DNA of 37,307 nt from Prauserella halophila (GTDB lineage Bacteria; Actinomycetota; Actinomycetes; Mycobacteriales; Pseudonocardiaceae). The stretch is from NCBI RefSeq assembly GCF_024171895.1, contig NZ_JAMTCQ010000009.1:1-37307 (forward strand), in the 5' to 3' direction. This document shows, piece after piece, positions 9,612 to 19,723 of the stretch. The position numbers and the translations under genes were made by a program. The notes beneath the pieces were generated by a model. That model worked only from the letters and a program-made list of their open reading frames with translations. It did not search any database and was not told the origin of the DNA. How positions within the stretch are numbered: position 1 is the stretch's first letter; every line of letters begins with the position of its first letter.

Positions 9612-11276
9612 ATGCTCCACTCACGGGTGACTCGCACGCGCCGCCTCGCCCTGATCGGGGTGGCAGGCGCGTTGGCGTTGTCCGCTTGTGCCTCGGAACG
9701 AGGCGAGGACGCCGGCGACGCGAACACAATGGTGTTCGGTGCCGCGGGTGCGCCGAAGAACTTCGACCCGATCTTCAACGACGACGGCGAAAGCTTCCGC
9801 CCGATCCGGCAGATGTACGAGACGCTCGTCGCGTACAAGGCAGGCACCGCCGAACTCGAACCCGGCCTGGCCACCGAATGGACTCCGAGCGACGACGGCA
9901 AGACGTGGACGTTCGAGCTCCGCGAAGGGGTGAAGTTCCACGACGGCACGGACTTCAACGCCGAGGCGGTCTGCTTCAACTTCGAGCGCTGGTACAACAT
10001 GCCCAGCGCCGCTGCGCAGAGCCAGATGATCTACTACGGCGACGTTTTCGAAGGCTTCGCCGAGAACAAGGGCGACGCCTCCGGCGACCCGGTGTACAAG
10101 TCCTGCGAGGCCAAGGATGAACACACCGCGGTGCTGAACCTCAACGAAGCCAAGGGTGCTTTCCCAGACGCGTTCGGCCTGACGTCGCTGTCGATGTCGA
10201 GTCCGGAGGCCCTGAAGGAGCACAGCGCCGACGAGGTCACGCAGAGCGGCGAATCGTTCAGCTATCCGGACTACGCCAACGAACACCCGACGGGCACCGG
10301 CCCGTTCGAGTTCGAGTCCTACGACAAGTCCGCGAACACGATCACGCTGACGCGCAACGAGGACTACTGGGGTGACCAGGCGGAGCTCGAGAAGCTCGTC
10401 TTCCGCGTGATTCCGGACGAGAATGCCCGTAAGCAGGACATGATCTCCGGCCAGATCGACGGCTACGACCTGCCGAACCCGGCCGACTACCAGGCGTTGC
10501 GTGACTCGGGTGCCCAGGTGATGATCCGCCCGACGTTCAACATCCTCTATCTGGGCATCAATCAGAAGAACACGCCGGAGCTGGAGGACGAGCGCGTCCG
10601 CAAGGCGATCGAGTACGCGGTCAACAAGGAGCAGCTCGCGAAGAACCAGCTGCCCGAGGGTGCCTCGGCCCGGTACCAGTTCGTGCCGGAGGAGACCGAC
10701 GGCTACACCGACGAGGTCGAGAAGCACGAGTACGACGTCGACGAGGCCAAGCGGCTGCTGAAGGAAGCAGGCGCCGAGGACCTGACGCTCGAGTTCTACG
10801 TGCCCACCGAGGTCAGCCGGCCGTACATGCCGGACCCCGTCGACATCGCGGGTGCGGTCTCGGACAACCTCGACGCAGTCGGCATCGACGTCGAGATGCG
10901 GCAGCGCCCGTGGAACGGTGGCTTCAAGGACGACATCCAGAAGCACGGTAAGCACGACATCCACCTGCTCGGCTGGACCGGCGACTACGGCGACGCGGGC
11001 AACTTCGTCGGCACGTTCTTCGGCCGCGAGAAGGCGGAGTTCGGCTTCAACGAGCCGGAGGTCTTCAAGGCCCTGGCCGATGCGGACGCGAAGGTCGACG
11101 ACGAGGAGCAGAAGCAGGCCTACGAGGAGGCCGCGGTCAAGATCTCCGAGTACGTGCCGGCCGTACCGCTGACGTCGTCGCCGCCGGCGATCGTCGTCGG
11201 TGGCGATGTTCAGGGACTCGTCCCGAGCCCGCTGACCGACGAGCGGTTCGCCTCGGTTTCCAAGGGCCAGAGCTGA
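9612..11276 (+). CDS. Peptide ABC transporter substrate-binding lipoprotein (SBP_bac_5)
   Basis: The 554-residue product captures oligo- or dipeptides (or a similar ligand) outside the cell and feeds the permease encoded downstream. The lipoprotein signal ends LALSAC (Cys26). The mature part has the family-5 layout: MVFGAAGAPKNFDPIFND at the start, YETLVAYKAGTAELEPGLA, then WTFELREGVKFHDGTDFNAE, the usual SBP_bac_5 signature. The ATG is supported by AAGGGG at 9599-9604. It is the first gene of a five-gene operon (binding protein, two permeases, two ATPases). The ligand cannot be told from sequence; nickel, sugars and opines are also carried by the family. Confidence 0.93.
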   Translation: MLHSRVTRTRRLALIGVAGALALSACASERGEDAGDANTMVFGAAGAPKNFDPIFNDDGESFRPIRQMYETLVAYKAGTAELEPGLATEWTPSDDGKTWTFELREGVKFHDGTDFNAEAVCFNFERWYNMPSAAAQSQMIYYGDVFEGFAENKGDASGDPVYKSCEAKDEHTAVLNLNEAKGAFPDAFGLTSLSMSSPEALKEHSADEVTQSGESFSYPDYANEHPTGTGPFEFESYDKSANTITLTRNEDYWGDQAELEKLVFRVIPDENARKQDMISGQIDGYDLPNPADYQALRDSGAQVMIRPTFNILYLGINQKNTPELEDERVRKAIEYAVNKEQLAKNQLPEGASARYQFVPEETDGYTDEVEKHEYDVDEAKRLLKEAGAEDLTLEFYVPTEVSRPYMPDPVDIAGAVSDNLDAVGIDVEMRQRPWNGGFKDDIQKHGKHDIHLLGWTGDYGDAGNFVGTFFGREKAEFGFNEPEVFKALADADAKVDDEEQKQAYEEAAVKISEYVPAVPLTSSPPAIVVGGDVQGLVPSPLTDERFASVSKGQS

Positions 11277-11295
11277 CGCTCTGCTCGACATCCCA

Positions 11296-11346
11296 CCGGG
11301 AGGCAGTGCTCACGTGCGCGCCGCGTGCGTGAGCACTGCCTCCCGG
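11296..11346 (+). promoter_or_regulatory. Perfect 19-bp stem-loop between binding protein and permease
   Basis: Arms at 11296-11314 (CCGGGAGGCAGTGCTCACG) and 11328-11346 are perfectly complementary, with a 13-nt loop and no T-run. The position, after the binding-protein gene and before the first permease, is where transporter operons often carry a hairpin that protects the upstream mRNA and partly stops transcription. This would give more binding protein than permease. That role is inferred. Confidence 0.8.
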
Positions 11347-11371
11347 CTTCATGGGGCAAAGGCACCTATTC

Positions 11372-12376
11372 ATGCTCAGGTTCACGGTGCGTCGGCTGCT
11401 ACAAGCGGTTCCGACGCTGTTCGTACTGTCCATTCTGGTCTTCGCGTGGCTCCGGTTGCTGCCGGGCGGGCCTGCGACGGCCCTGCTGGGAGACAAGGCC
11501 ACCCCGGAGCGGGTCGCGGCGATGAACGCCGTGATGGGACTGGACGATCCGATCGTCGTTCAGTACTTCCGCTTCCTCGGCCGGATTCTCACCGGCGACT
11601 TCGGAAACTCGCTGATCACCGGCGATCCGGTGATGGAGGAGGTCAGCTGGGCGTTTCCGGCAACGCTGGAACTGTCCGTCGCGGCGATGTTCCTCGCGGT
11701 GCTGTTCGGCATCCCGATGGGCTACATCGCGGCGCGGTTCCGCGGCAGATTCCTCGACAACGCCACGGTCGTCACCACGCTCGTCGGCGTCGCCGTGCCG
11801 GTGTTCTTCCTCGGCTTCCTGCTCAAGTACGTCTTCACGCAGGAGATGTCGCTGCTGCCGCCGTCCGGCAGACAGGACGTGCTGATCGACTCCACCCGCG
11901 TCACCGGTATCGCCACGCTGGACGGGTTGCTGACGGGAGAGTTCGATGCCACGTGGGATGCGATGCTGCATCTCATCCTGCCCGCGGTGGCGCTGGCGAG
12001 TATTCCGTTCGCGGTGATCGTCCGCATCACGCGTGCATCCGTGCTGGATGTGCAGGGTGAGGACTTCGTCAGGACGGCGGATTCGAAGGGCTTGACGACG
12101 CAGGTCGTGCGCAAACGTCACGTGCTGCGCAACGCCCTGCTGCCCGTGTCGACCACGATCGGCCTGCAGACCGGCCTGCTGATGTCGGGTGCGGTGCTGA
12201 CCGAGAAGGTGTTCGCCTGGGGCGGGCTCGGCACCCTGCTCGAACAGGCGATCCAGCAACGCGACTACCCGCGGCTACAGGGGCTCATCCTGCTGTTCGC
12301 GGTGGTATTCGTGCTGGTCAACCTTCTGGTCGACATTTCGTACGCAATCATCGACCCGAGGGTGCGTGTGCGATGA
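11372..12376 (+). CDS. Peptide ABC transporter permease, DppB/OppB type
   Basis: The 334-residue inner-membrane product is the first of two permeases of the peptide importer. It has the DppB pattern: an N-terminal membrane helix (LLQAVPTLFVLSILVFAWL), the periplasmic segment containing RLLPGGPA and LGLDDP-like GLDDPIVVQYFRF, five further helices, and the EAA loop (VRTADSKGLTTQVVRKRHVLRNALLP) that docks the ATPases. ATG 11372 is preferred over ATG 11351 because MLRFTVRRLLQ is the typical start and an AAAGG lies 9 bp upstream. Its end overlaps the next gene by 4 bp (ATGA), showing coupling. Confidence 0.94.
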   Translation: MLRFTVRRLLQAVPTLFVLSILVFAWLRLLPGGPATALLGDKATPERVAAMNAVMGLDDPIVVQYFRFLGRILTGDFGNSLITGDPVMEEVSWAFPATLELSVAAMFLAVLFGIPMGYIAARFRGRFLDNATVVTTLVGVAVPVFFLGFLLKYVFTQEMSLLPPSGRQDVLIDSTRVTGIATLDGLLTGEFDATWDAMLHLILPAVALASIPFAVIVRITRASVLDVQGEDFVRTADSKGLTTQVVRKRHVLRNALLPVSTTIGLQTGLLMSGAVLTEKVFAWGGLGTLLEQAIQQRDYPRLQGLILLFAVVFVLVNLLVDISYAIIDPRVRVR

Positions 12377-13293
12377 GCATTCTTTCCACACGGAAGGCCG
12401 AGAAGATCGACTCGCTGGCCGAGGGTGGAACCAGCCTCGCCATGGACGCGCTGCGCCGGACGTTCCGCAGTCCGGTCGCGATCCTCGGTCTTGTCATCGT
12501 CGGCCTGTTCGTCATCCTGGCGATCATCTCGCCGTTCATCGCGCCGAAGGATCCGTATCGGCCGTATCCGGAGCTGAAGGCCGAACTGACGCCGTCGAAC
12601 ATCCCCGGGCCGATGCCGGGCTTCTTGCTCGGCAGTGATCAGAACGGTTACGACTTCTTCTCGCGGCTGCTCGTCGGCGCGCAGCAGACGTTGTTCGTGG
12701 GCGTGTTCGCGACGCTGATCGGTGTGGCCATCGGCATGATCATCGGTGGCCTCGCCGGCGCGTTCGGCGGCTGGGTCGACAGCGTGCTGATGCGGCTCAC
12801 CGACATCATGCTGTCGGTTCCCTCGCTGCTGCTGGCGATCTCGATCGCGGCGCTGCTACCGGGCAGCCAGTGGACGGTGATCATCGCGGTGGCGATGATC
12901 GGCGTACCAGTGTTCGCGCGACTACTGCGGGGCGCGATGATCGCCCAACGATCGAGCGACCACGTGCTCGCGGCGACGGCTCTGGGCGTCAAGCGAAAGA
13001 CGATCGTCTTCCGGCACATGCTCCCGAACTCGATCGGCCCGGTGATCGTGCAGGCGACGCTCACGCTCGCGACCGCGATCATCGACGCCGCGGCGCTGTC
13101 GTTCCTTGGCCTCGGTGACTCCGACTGGCGGCGCGCGGAGTGGGGGTTGATGCTCGGCAACGCGCAGGAACTGCTCAGCGTGAAGCCGTCACTGGCGTTC
13201 TTCCCCGCCATCGCGATCATCGTCGTGGCGCTCGGCTTCACACTGCTCGGCGAGTCGATGCGGGAGTCGCTCGACCCGAAGAACAGGCGGTAA
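12373..13293 (+). CDS. Peptide ABC transporter permease, DppC/OppC type
   Basis: The 306-residue product is the second permease. It shows the OppC N-terminal domain (RTFRSPVAILGLVIVGLFV, first membrane helix), the conserved LLGSDQNGYDFFSRLLVGAQ segment, and BPD_transp_1 helices with the EAA motif region (HVLAATALGVKRKTIVFRHM). The C-terminus LGESMRESLDPKNRR is the usual family ending. The ATG overlaps the preceding stop as ATGA. It should form the membrane channel as a heterodimer with the upstream permease. Confidence 0.94.
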   Translation: MSILSTRKAEKIDSLAEGGTSLAMDALRRTFRSPVAILGLVIVGLFVILAIISPFIAPKDPYRPYPELKAELTPSNIPGPMPGFLLGSDQNGYDFFSRLLVGAQQTLFVGVFATLIGVAIGMIIGGLAGAFGGWVDSVLMRLTDIMLSVPSLLLAISIAALLPGSQWTVIIAVAMIGVPVFARLLRGAMIAQRSSDHVLAATALGVKRKTIVFRHMLPNSIGPVIVQATLTLATAIIDAAALSFLGLGDSDWRRAEWGLMLGNAQELLSVKPSLAFFPAIAIIVVALGFTLLGESMRESLDPKNRR

Positions 13294-13298
13294 CTCAC

Positions 13299-14294
13299 GT
13301 GGCACTACTGGACGTACGCGACCTCGGCGTCGTGTTCAAACGCAAGGGAACCCGTCCGTTCACCGCGGTCGACGGCGTCAGCTTCTCGGTCGAACCGGGG
13401 CAGACCGTGGGCCTGGTCGGGGAATCGGGCAGCGGTAAGTCCGTGACGTCGCTGGCGCTCATGGGCCTGCTGCCGAAGCGGGGCGCGGAGATCAGCGGTT
13501 CGGTGACGTTCGAAGACACCGAACTGCTGACGCTCTCCGACAAACAGCTGCGCGACCGCCGTGGCCGGGACCTGGGCATGGTGTTCCAGGACCCGCTGTC
13601 GTCGTTGAACCCCGTGATCACCATCGGGCTGCAGATCACCGAGGTGCTCGAACGGCACCGCGGGATGTCCCGGAAGGAGGCGCGGGTCGAGGCCGCGGAG
13701 CTGCTGGACCGGGTCGGGTTGCCGGATCCGCAGCGGCGGCTCGACGAGTACCCGCACCAGCACTCCGGTGGGATGCGCCAGCGCGTGCTCATCGCGATCG
13801 CGCTCGCGTGCCGGCCGAAACTGCTGATCGCCGACGAGCCGACGACAGCCCTGGACGTGACGATCCAGGCCCAGATCCTGTCGTTGCTGTCGGATCTGGT
13901 GTCCGAAACGGACACTGCACTGATCATGATCACGCACGATCTCGGTATCGTCGCCGGGCTGTGCGACAACGTGAACGTGATGTACGGCGGGCGCATCGTC
14001 GAGCGGGCCGCGCGGCACGACCTGTTCGAACGGTCACGGCACCCGTACACGCACGGTCTGCTGCAGTCGATCCCCCGGCTCAACGCGCCGCGGGGCGAGC
14101 CGCTGACACCGATCAGGGGCTCGGTGTCGGACAACATCGAGTGGGAGCAGGGTTGTGCGTTCGCGCCGCGGTGTCCGAACGCGACGGACGTGTGCTGGAG
14201 CGAGCCGCCCGAACTGAAGGCCGACGACGGCAGGATGCTGCGCTGTCACAATCCCGTCGCCCTCGGCGATGCCGTCACGGAGGGAGCGCTGTGA
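13299..14294 (+). CDS. Peptide ABC transporter ATP-binding protein, DppD/OppD type
   Basis: The 331-residue ATPase has Walker A GESGSGKS at 41-48, Q-loop in [12 protein letters not shown], the signature HSGGMRQRV, Walker [15 protein letters not shown] and H-loop MITHDLG. The C-terminal oligopeptide/dipeptide extension with its cysteine set ([15 protein letters not shown]) is present. GTG 13299 is chosen because VRDLGVVF starts the domain directly; the longer in-frame reading runs into the previous gene. It starts 5 bp after the permease stop and overlaps the next ATPase gene by 4 bp (GTGA). Confidence 0.94.
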   Translation: MALLDVRDLGVVFKRKGTRPFTAVDGVSFSVEPGQTVGLVGESGSGKSVTSLALMGLLPKRGAEISGSVTFEDTELLTLSDKQLRDRRGRDLGMVFQDPLSSLNPVITIGLQITEVLERHRGMSRKEARVEAAELLDRVGLPDPQRRLDEYPHQHSGGMRQRVLIAIALACRPKLLIADEPTTALDVTIQAQILSLLSDLVSETDTALIMITHDLGIVAGLCDNVNVMYGGRIVERAARHDLFERSRHPYTHGLLQSIPRLNAPRGEPLTPIRGSVSDNIEWEQGCAFAPRCPNATDVCWSEPPELKADDGRMLRCHNPVALGDAVTEGAL

Positions 14295-15508
14295 CCGACG
14301 AAACCGTTACGACGACCGGAGCTCCCGGAACCGATGCGGTGGACACCGACGCGGGTGCCGAAACGGTGGGTGCCGAAACGGTGGGGGCTGACGTGGCGGG
14401 TGGCGACGTGGCGGGTGGCGAGGTCGCAGGCACCTCCGCTGCCGACGACGGCGCTGCGGGCGAGGACGACGTGCTCGTCACCGTCGAGGGAATCGAGGTG
14501 CATTTCCCGATCAAGCGGGGAATCGTGCTGGAACGCACCGCCGGATACGTCTATGCGGTCGACGGGATCGACCTGACGATCCGGCGCGGGGAGACCTACG
14601 GTCTGGTCGGCGAGTCCGGCTGCGGCAAGACGACGCTCGGCCGCGGGTTGCTGAGACTCGTCGAGCCCACGGGCGGACGGGTCGTGTTCGACGGCACCGA
14701 CGTCTCGACGCTCAAGGGCGAGGCGCTGCGCACATCGCGCCGCCGGATGCAGATGATCTTCCAGGATCCGCTGTCCAGTTTGGACCCGCGGCAGTCCGTG
14801 GAGTCGATCCTCGTCGAGGGGATGCGCGCGCACGGGCTCGACAAGGGCAAGCAGTCGACGCGAGCCCGGCTCGTGGAGCTGCTCGACTCGGTCGGCCTGC
14901 CGGAGAGTGCGCTGCACAAGTACCCGCACGAGTTCTCGGGCGGACAGCGGCAGCGGATCGGCATCGCGCGGGCGCTGGCCGTCGAGCCGGATCTGATCGT
15001 GGCCGACGAGCCGGTGTCGGCGTTGGACGTCTCGGTGCAGGCGCAGGTGCTGAACCTGCTGGAGCAGCTGCAGCAGCGGCTGGGGCTGACGTACCTGGTG
15101 ATCGCGCACGACCTCGCGGTGGTGCGGCACATCTCCGACCGGATCGGCGTGATGTACCTGGGTTCGCTGGTCGAGGAGGCGAGCTCCGACTCGATGTACG
15201 CCGAGCCGATGCACCCTTACACGAAGGCGCTGCTGTCGGCGGTACCCGTGCCGGATCCGACGGTGGAGGACGACCGGGAGCAGATTCTGCTGACCGGCGA
15301 CCTGCCGTCGCCCGCGCATCCGCCGACGGGCTGCCGGTTCCACACGCGCTGCCCGTGGAAGCAGGACACGCTGTGCGACACCGACCGCCCGGAGCTGCGC
15401 GACATCGGCGGCGGCCACCGCGTCGCCTGCCACTATGCCGAGGACATCCGCGCAGGCGAGATCGGCCGACACGAGGTCGAACCGGAACTCGTCCACCCCG
15501 ACACCTGA
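14291..15508 (+). CDS. Peptide ABC transporter ATP-binding protein, DppF/OppF type
   Basis: The 405-residue ATPase has Walker A GESGCGKT at 107-114, [16 protein letters not shown], signature [15 protein letters not shown], Walker [15 protein letters not shown] and H-loop VIAHDLAVV. The Cys-containing C-terminal extension follows ([16 protein letters not shown]). The first 60 residues are unusual: an acidic, Ala/Gly/Val/Thr-rich tail with five-residue repeats (AETVG twice, [10 protein letters not shown]), encoded by DNA with a 15-bp period. The family normally starts near residue 60. GTG 14291 overlaps the previous stop (GTGA), which supports this start; GTG 14471 (Val61) could give a normal-length protein. 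This is the last gene of the operon. Confidence 0.92.
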   Translation: MTDETVTTTGAPGTDAVDTDAGAETVGAETVGADVAGGDVAGGEVAGTSAADDGAAGEDDVLVTVEGIEVHFPIKRGIVLERTAGYVYAVDGIDLTIRRGETYGLVGESGCGKTTLGRGLLRLVEPTGGRVVFDGTDVSTLKGEALRTSRRRMQMIFQDPLSSLDPRQSVESILVEGMRAHGLDKGKQSTRARLVELLDSVGLPESALHKYPHEFSGGQRQRIGIARALAVEPDLIVADEPVSALDVSVQAQVLNLLEQLQQRLGLTYLVIAHDLAVVRHISDRIGVMYLGSLVEEASSDSMYAEPMHPYTKALLSAVPVPDPTVEDDREQILLTGDLPSPAHPPTGCRFHTRCPWKQDTLCDTDRPELRDIGGGHRVACHYAEDIRAGEIGRHEVEPELVHPDT

Positions 15509-15515
15509 CCGGTTG

Positions 15516-15571
15516 CGCCCCCAAGGGCACCTTGGGGGCGTTCAGTGCCCCGAAGGTGCCCTTGGGGGCAC
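15516..15571. repeat. AAGG-TGC-CCTT palindrome, two copies (locus 2)
   Basis: Two adjacent palindromes lie between the convergent ATPase and EamA genes. The first (15516-15540) has perfect 11-bp arms CGCCCCCAAGG/CCTTGGGGGCG around GCA, so it is in the opposite orientation. The second (15545-15571) has 12-bp arms with one mismatch around TGC. The second lies inside the 3' end of the EamA gene. A bidirectional transcription end is the likely role. Confidence 0.85.
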
Positions 15572-16516
15572 CAGCGGCACGCCCGGTTGCGTTTCGTCGG
15601 GCTCTTCGGCGGCGACGGCGGGTTCGGGTGGCCGGTCGCGGCCGCGGCCTCGCGTGAGGCGTGCCGTGGTGGAGCCGAGGAACACGCCGACCACGACGAC
15701 GACCGCTGCCGCGATCTCGACCGGCGTCGGGCGTTCGTCGAGCAGCAGGAACGACAGCGTCATGCCGACCACCGGCACGAGCAGGGAGAACGGCGCGACC
15801 GAGCTGGCCGGGTTGCGGCGCATGAGCGTCGTCCAGATGCCGGAACCGAGGATGGTGCCGAGCAGGACGATGTAGCCGAGCCCGGCCAGCGCGATCCACC
15901 CCTCGTCGATCGTGGCCAGCGACCGCCATTGCCGCGCCGGGCCTTCGAAGACCAGCGACAGCGCGAACATGGGCAGCGGCGGCACGACGCTCATCCAGAG
16001 TGTGAAGTGCAGCGAGTTGTCCGGCTTCGCCTGCCGCGAGCACAGGTTGCCCGCGGCCCAGCTCAGCCCGCCCAGGAGGGTCAGGATCACCGGCAGCAGT
16101 GCGGCGTATTCGGCGCGCTGCCAAGCGATCGCGGCCATGCCGACGATCGCCAGCGCGATCCCCGCCAGCTGTCTGCGGGAGAGCCGTTCGCGCAGCAGCA
16201 CGGCGCCGAGCAGCACGGTGAACGGCGCGGACGACTGCAGCACGAGTGACGCGAGCCCCGTCGGCATCCCGCTGTACATGCCGACGAACAGGAACGCGAA
16301 CTGGAGCGTCCCGAACCCGAGGCCGTAGCCGATCAGCCACCGCGCCTTCACCTTCGGACGTGGGATCAGCAACATCGTCGGGATCGCGATGACGAGAAAG
16401 CGCAGCGCACCCGCGAACAGTGGGGGAAAGTGCGTCAGTGTCGCGTGGATCGCCAGGAAGTTGCAGCCCCAGACGACGGCGACGAACGCGGCGAGCAGTC
16501 GGTCTCTCGGCAGCAT
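15542..16516 (-). CDS. EamA-family membrane transporter (DMT superfamily)
   Basis: The 324-residue product should be an inner-membrane exporter with about ten helices in two EamA repeats. The first begins LLAAFVAVVWGCNFLAIHA and contains LASLVLQSSAPFTVLLGA; the second contains WAAGNLCSRQ and ASSVAPFSLLVPVVGM. The family exports amino acids and metabolites (RhtA, YdcZ-like), but the substrate is not evident. ATG 16516 is preferred; TTG 16537 would add seven residues. The last 13 codons (GVPLVPPRAPSGH) and the stop lie inside a palindromic intergenic repeat, so the C-terminal tail is repeat-derived. The gene is divergent from a LysR regulator, the usual arrangement for a transporter and its activator. 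Confidence 0.9.
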   Translation of the reverse strand: MLPRDRLLAAFVAVVWGCNFLAIHATLTHFPPLFAGALRFLVIAIPTMLLIPRPKVKARWLIGYGLGFGTLQFAFLFVGMYSGMPTGLASLVLQSSAPFTVLLGAVLLRERLSRRQLAGIALAIVGMAAIAWQRAEYAALLPVILTLLGGLSWAAGNLCSRQAKPDNSLHFTLWMSVVPPLPMFALSLVFEGPARQWRSLATIDEGWIALAGLGYIVLLGTILGSGIWTTLMRRNPASSVAPFSLLVPVVGMTLSFLLLDERPTPVEIAAAVVVVVGVFLGSTTARLTRGRGRDRPPEPAVAAEEPDETQPGVPLVPPRAPSGH

Positions 16517-16597
16517 GGACACCAGCGTGCGGTCCAACCACTCTGCAGTCCAGCGAGAATATTTGCAGTAAGTATGTAGTTGTGCTTAAATTTTGCC
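16517..16597. promoter_or_regulatory. EamA/LysR divergent promoter region
   Basis: This 81-bp gap is clearly AT-richer at 16555-16596 than the surroundings. It contains an imperfect dyad at 16570-16587, with ends AAGTA and TGCTT (an AAGnA-N8-TnCTT pattern), including an A/T spacing like the T-N11-A sites of LysR proteins. Binding of the adjacent LysR protein is inferred from position. Confidence 0.4.
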
Positions 16598-17506
16598 GTG
16601 GATGTCGGCAGATTGAGGACGTTGCGGGAGTTCGCCGACCGGGGGAGTGTCTCGGAGGCCGCGAAAGCGCTGAGCTGTACGCCGTCGGCGGTGTCGCAGC
16701 AGCTGCGCGCGCTGCAGACCGAGGTCGGGCTCGTCCTCACCGAACCCGACGGTCGGGGGTTGCGCCTCACCGACGCCGGAAGCGCGCTCGTGTCGCGGGC
16801 CGACGACGTGCTGGCCGCCATCGATCGCGCCGAGACCGAGCTCGACACGTTCCGCAGCACCCCACGCGGACGCGTACGGCTGGCAGTGTTCCCCTCGGCC
16901 GCACTGGTGCTGCTGCCGGGGCTGCTACGGCAGGTCGACGCCGTCGAAGGGCTCGAGCTGGACGTGCGCGATGTCGACATGACGCCACCGGAGGTGCCCG
17001 GGCTGATGGCGGACTTCGACGTCGTGGTGATGCACCGGGACGAGTACGCGCAGCCGGTCGCCTCCGAGCGGCTCGAGGTGCTGCCGCTGCTGCGGGAGCC
17101 GCTCGACGTGGCACTGCCGCCCGATCATCCGTTGGCCGGCGCCGACCGCGTGGACCTGGCCGACCTGGCCGCGGAGCCGTGGATCAGCGTCGACGTCGGG
17201 TTTCCCGTCGACGACTTGCTGGTGTCGTTGGCCTCGCGGACCGGTGTCCGGCCGCGGGTCGTCCAGCGGATCAACGACTTCCGGATCATCGAATCGCTCG
17301 TCGCGGCGGGTCACGGGATCGCGCTGCTTCCGCGGTACACAGTGGACACGGCGAAGGTGCTGTGCAAACCGCTCGCCGGTATCAAAGCGGCCCGGCACGT
17401 CGAGGCCGTGATCCGGCCCGGCGCTCCCGATCGGCGGCCCGCGGTGCGTGCGGTGCTGGACGCGATCCGCGCCGAGGCCGCGGCTTTCGGCGAACCGGGC
17501 GCGTGA
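16598..17506 (+). CDS. LysR-family transcriptional regulator
   Basis: The 302-residue product has the LysR winged helix at residues about 1-60 (RLRTLREFADRGSVSEAAKA, then TPSAVSQQLRALQTEVG) and a periplasmic-binding-like effector domain from about 88 (RVRLAVFPSAALVLLP to the late VAAGHGIALLPRY). GTG 16598 is chosen because the HTH follows at once; TTG 16580 is possible. It is divergent from the EamA transporter, which it probably controls in response to the transported compound or a relative. Directly after its stop begins a 21-bp repeat array and hairpin. Confidence 0.92.
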   Translation: MDVGRLRTLREFADRGSVSEAAKALSCTPSAVSQQLRALQTEVGLVLTEPDGRGLRLTDAGSALVSRADDVLAAIDRAETELDTFRSTPRGRVRLAVFPSAALVLLPGLLRQVDAVEGLELDVRDVDMTPPEVPGLMADFDVVVMHRDEYAQPVASERLEVLPLLREPLDVALPPDHPLAGADRVDLADLAAEPWISVDVGFPVDDLLVSLASRTGVRPRVVQRINDFRIIESLVAAGHGIALLPRYTVDTAKVLCKPLAGIKAARHVEAVIRPGAPDRRPAVRAVLDAIRAEAAAFGEPGA

Positions 17507-17517
17507 GCGATTCCGAA

Positions 17518-17622
17518 GCCCGCAACACGCGCCCCGGAGCCCGCAACACGCGCCCCGGAGCCCGCAACACGGACCCCGGAGCCCGCAACACGGACCCCGG
17601 AGGGCGCAACACGGGGCGGCGT
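17518..17622. repeat. GCAACACG array A: five units with 21-bp period
   Basis: GCAACACG starts at 17522, 17543, 17564, 17585 and 17606, exactly 21 bp apart. Units 1 and 2 are identical (17518-17538, 17539-17559), units 3 and 4 are identical to each other and differ from them at two bases, and unit 5 is divergent. There are no spacers, so this is not a CRISPR. It begins 11 bp after the LysR stop. The same unit type forms array B at 33.2 kb. Confidence 0.93.
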
Positions 17623-17639
17623 GCCCACCCCGTGTTGCG
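17605..17639. terminator. Hairpin between convergent lysR-type gene and leuA
   Basis: CGCAACACGGGG (17605-17616) pairs perfectly with CCCCGTGTTGCG (17628-17639) across an 11-nt loop. The 5' arm is the last unit of array A and the 3' arm is an inverted copy of it. It ends 26 bp before the leuA stop, so it could terminate transcripts from both sides. There is no T-run. Confidence 0.6.
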
Positions 17640-17664
17640 TTCCTGCTGCGGTACCCGCGGTTGA

Positions 17665-19552
<1,888 letters not shown>

Positions 19553-19568
<16 letters not shown>

Positions 19569-19594
19569 CAGCGAAGCAGAAGTGCGCGTGCCAC
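19553..19594 (-). CDS. leuA leader peptide with Leu-Leu-Leu
   Basis: A 13-codon frame reads M(GTG)-ARALLLRCRDGA and stops at TGA, 85 bp upstream of the leuA ATG. Codons 5-7 are CTT CTG CTT, three consecutive leucines. The stop lies next to the first arm of the attenuator, so a ribosome stalled on the Leu codons would change RNA folding. No Shine-Dalgarno is seen, but TAGCCT (19607-19602) ends 7 bp before the GTG, suggesting that the transcript starts at or next to the GTG (leaderless translation). Leu-rich leaders ahead of leuA are known in other actinobacteria. Confidence 0.75.
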
Positions 19595-19601
19595 AGGATC
19601 G

Positions 19602-19607
19602 AGGCTA
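19602..19607 (-). promoter_or_regulatory. Candidate -10 box of leuA
   Basis: TAGCCT (TANNNT type) is placed so that transcription would begin close to the GTG of the leader peptide. No convincing -35 box is seen, which is common in actinomycetes. Confidence 0.45.
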
Positions 19608-19723
19608 ACCCAATTGCGGACCGAGTGGCGAGGGTGGGCCCCGACATCGAAATGTTACGGCGCGGCGTCGCGGCAGGTTACCGGCCCGTAGTCATGGGGG
19701 ACACGACGTGTCAGACTGCGGTC

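Noticed and set aside
9621..11291. A 556-codon antisense frame opposite the binding-protein gene
   Set aside because: It is fully antisense to a clear SBP_bac_5 gene, has no recognisable domain, and long antisense frames are normal in DNA this GC-rich.
17518..17622. CRISPR array
   Set aside because: The units are directly tandem with no unique spacers and there are no cas genes in the window.
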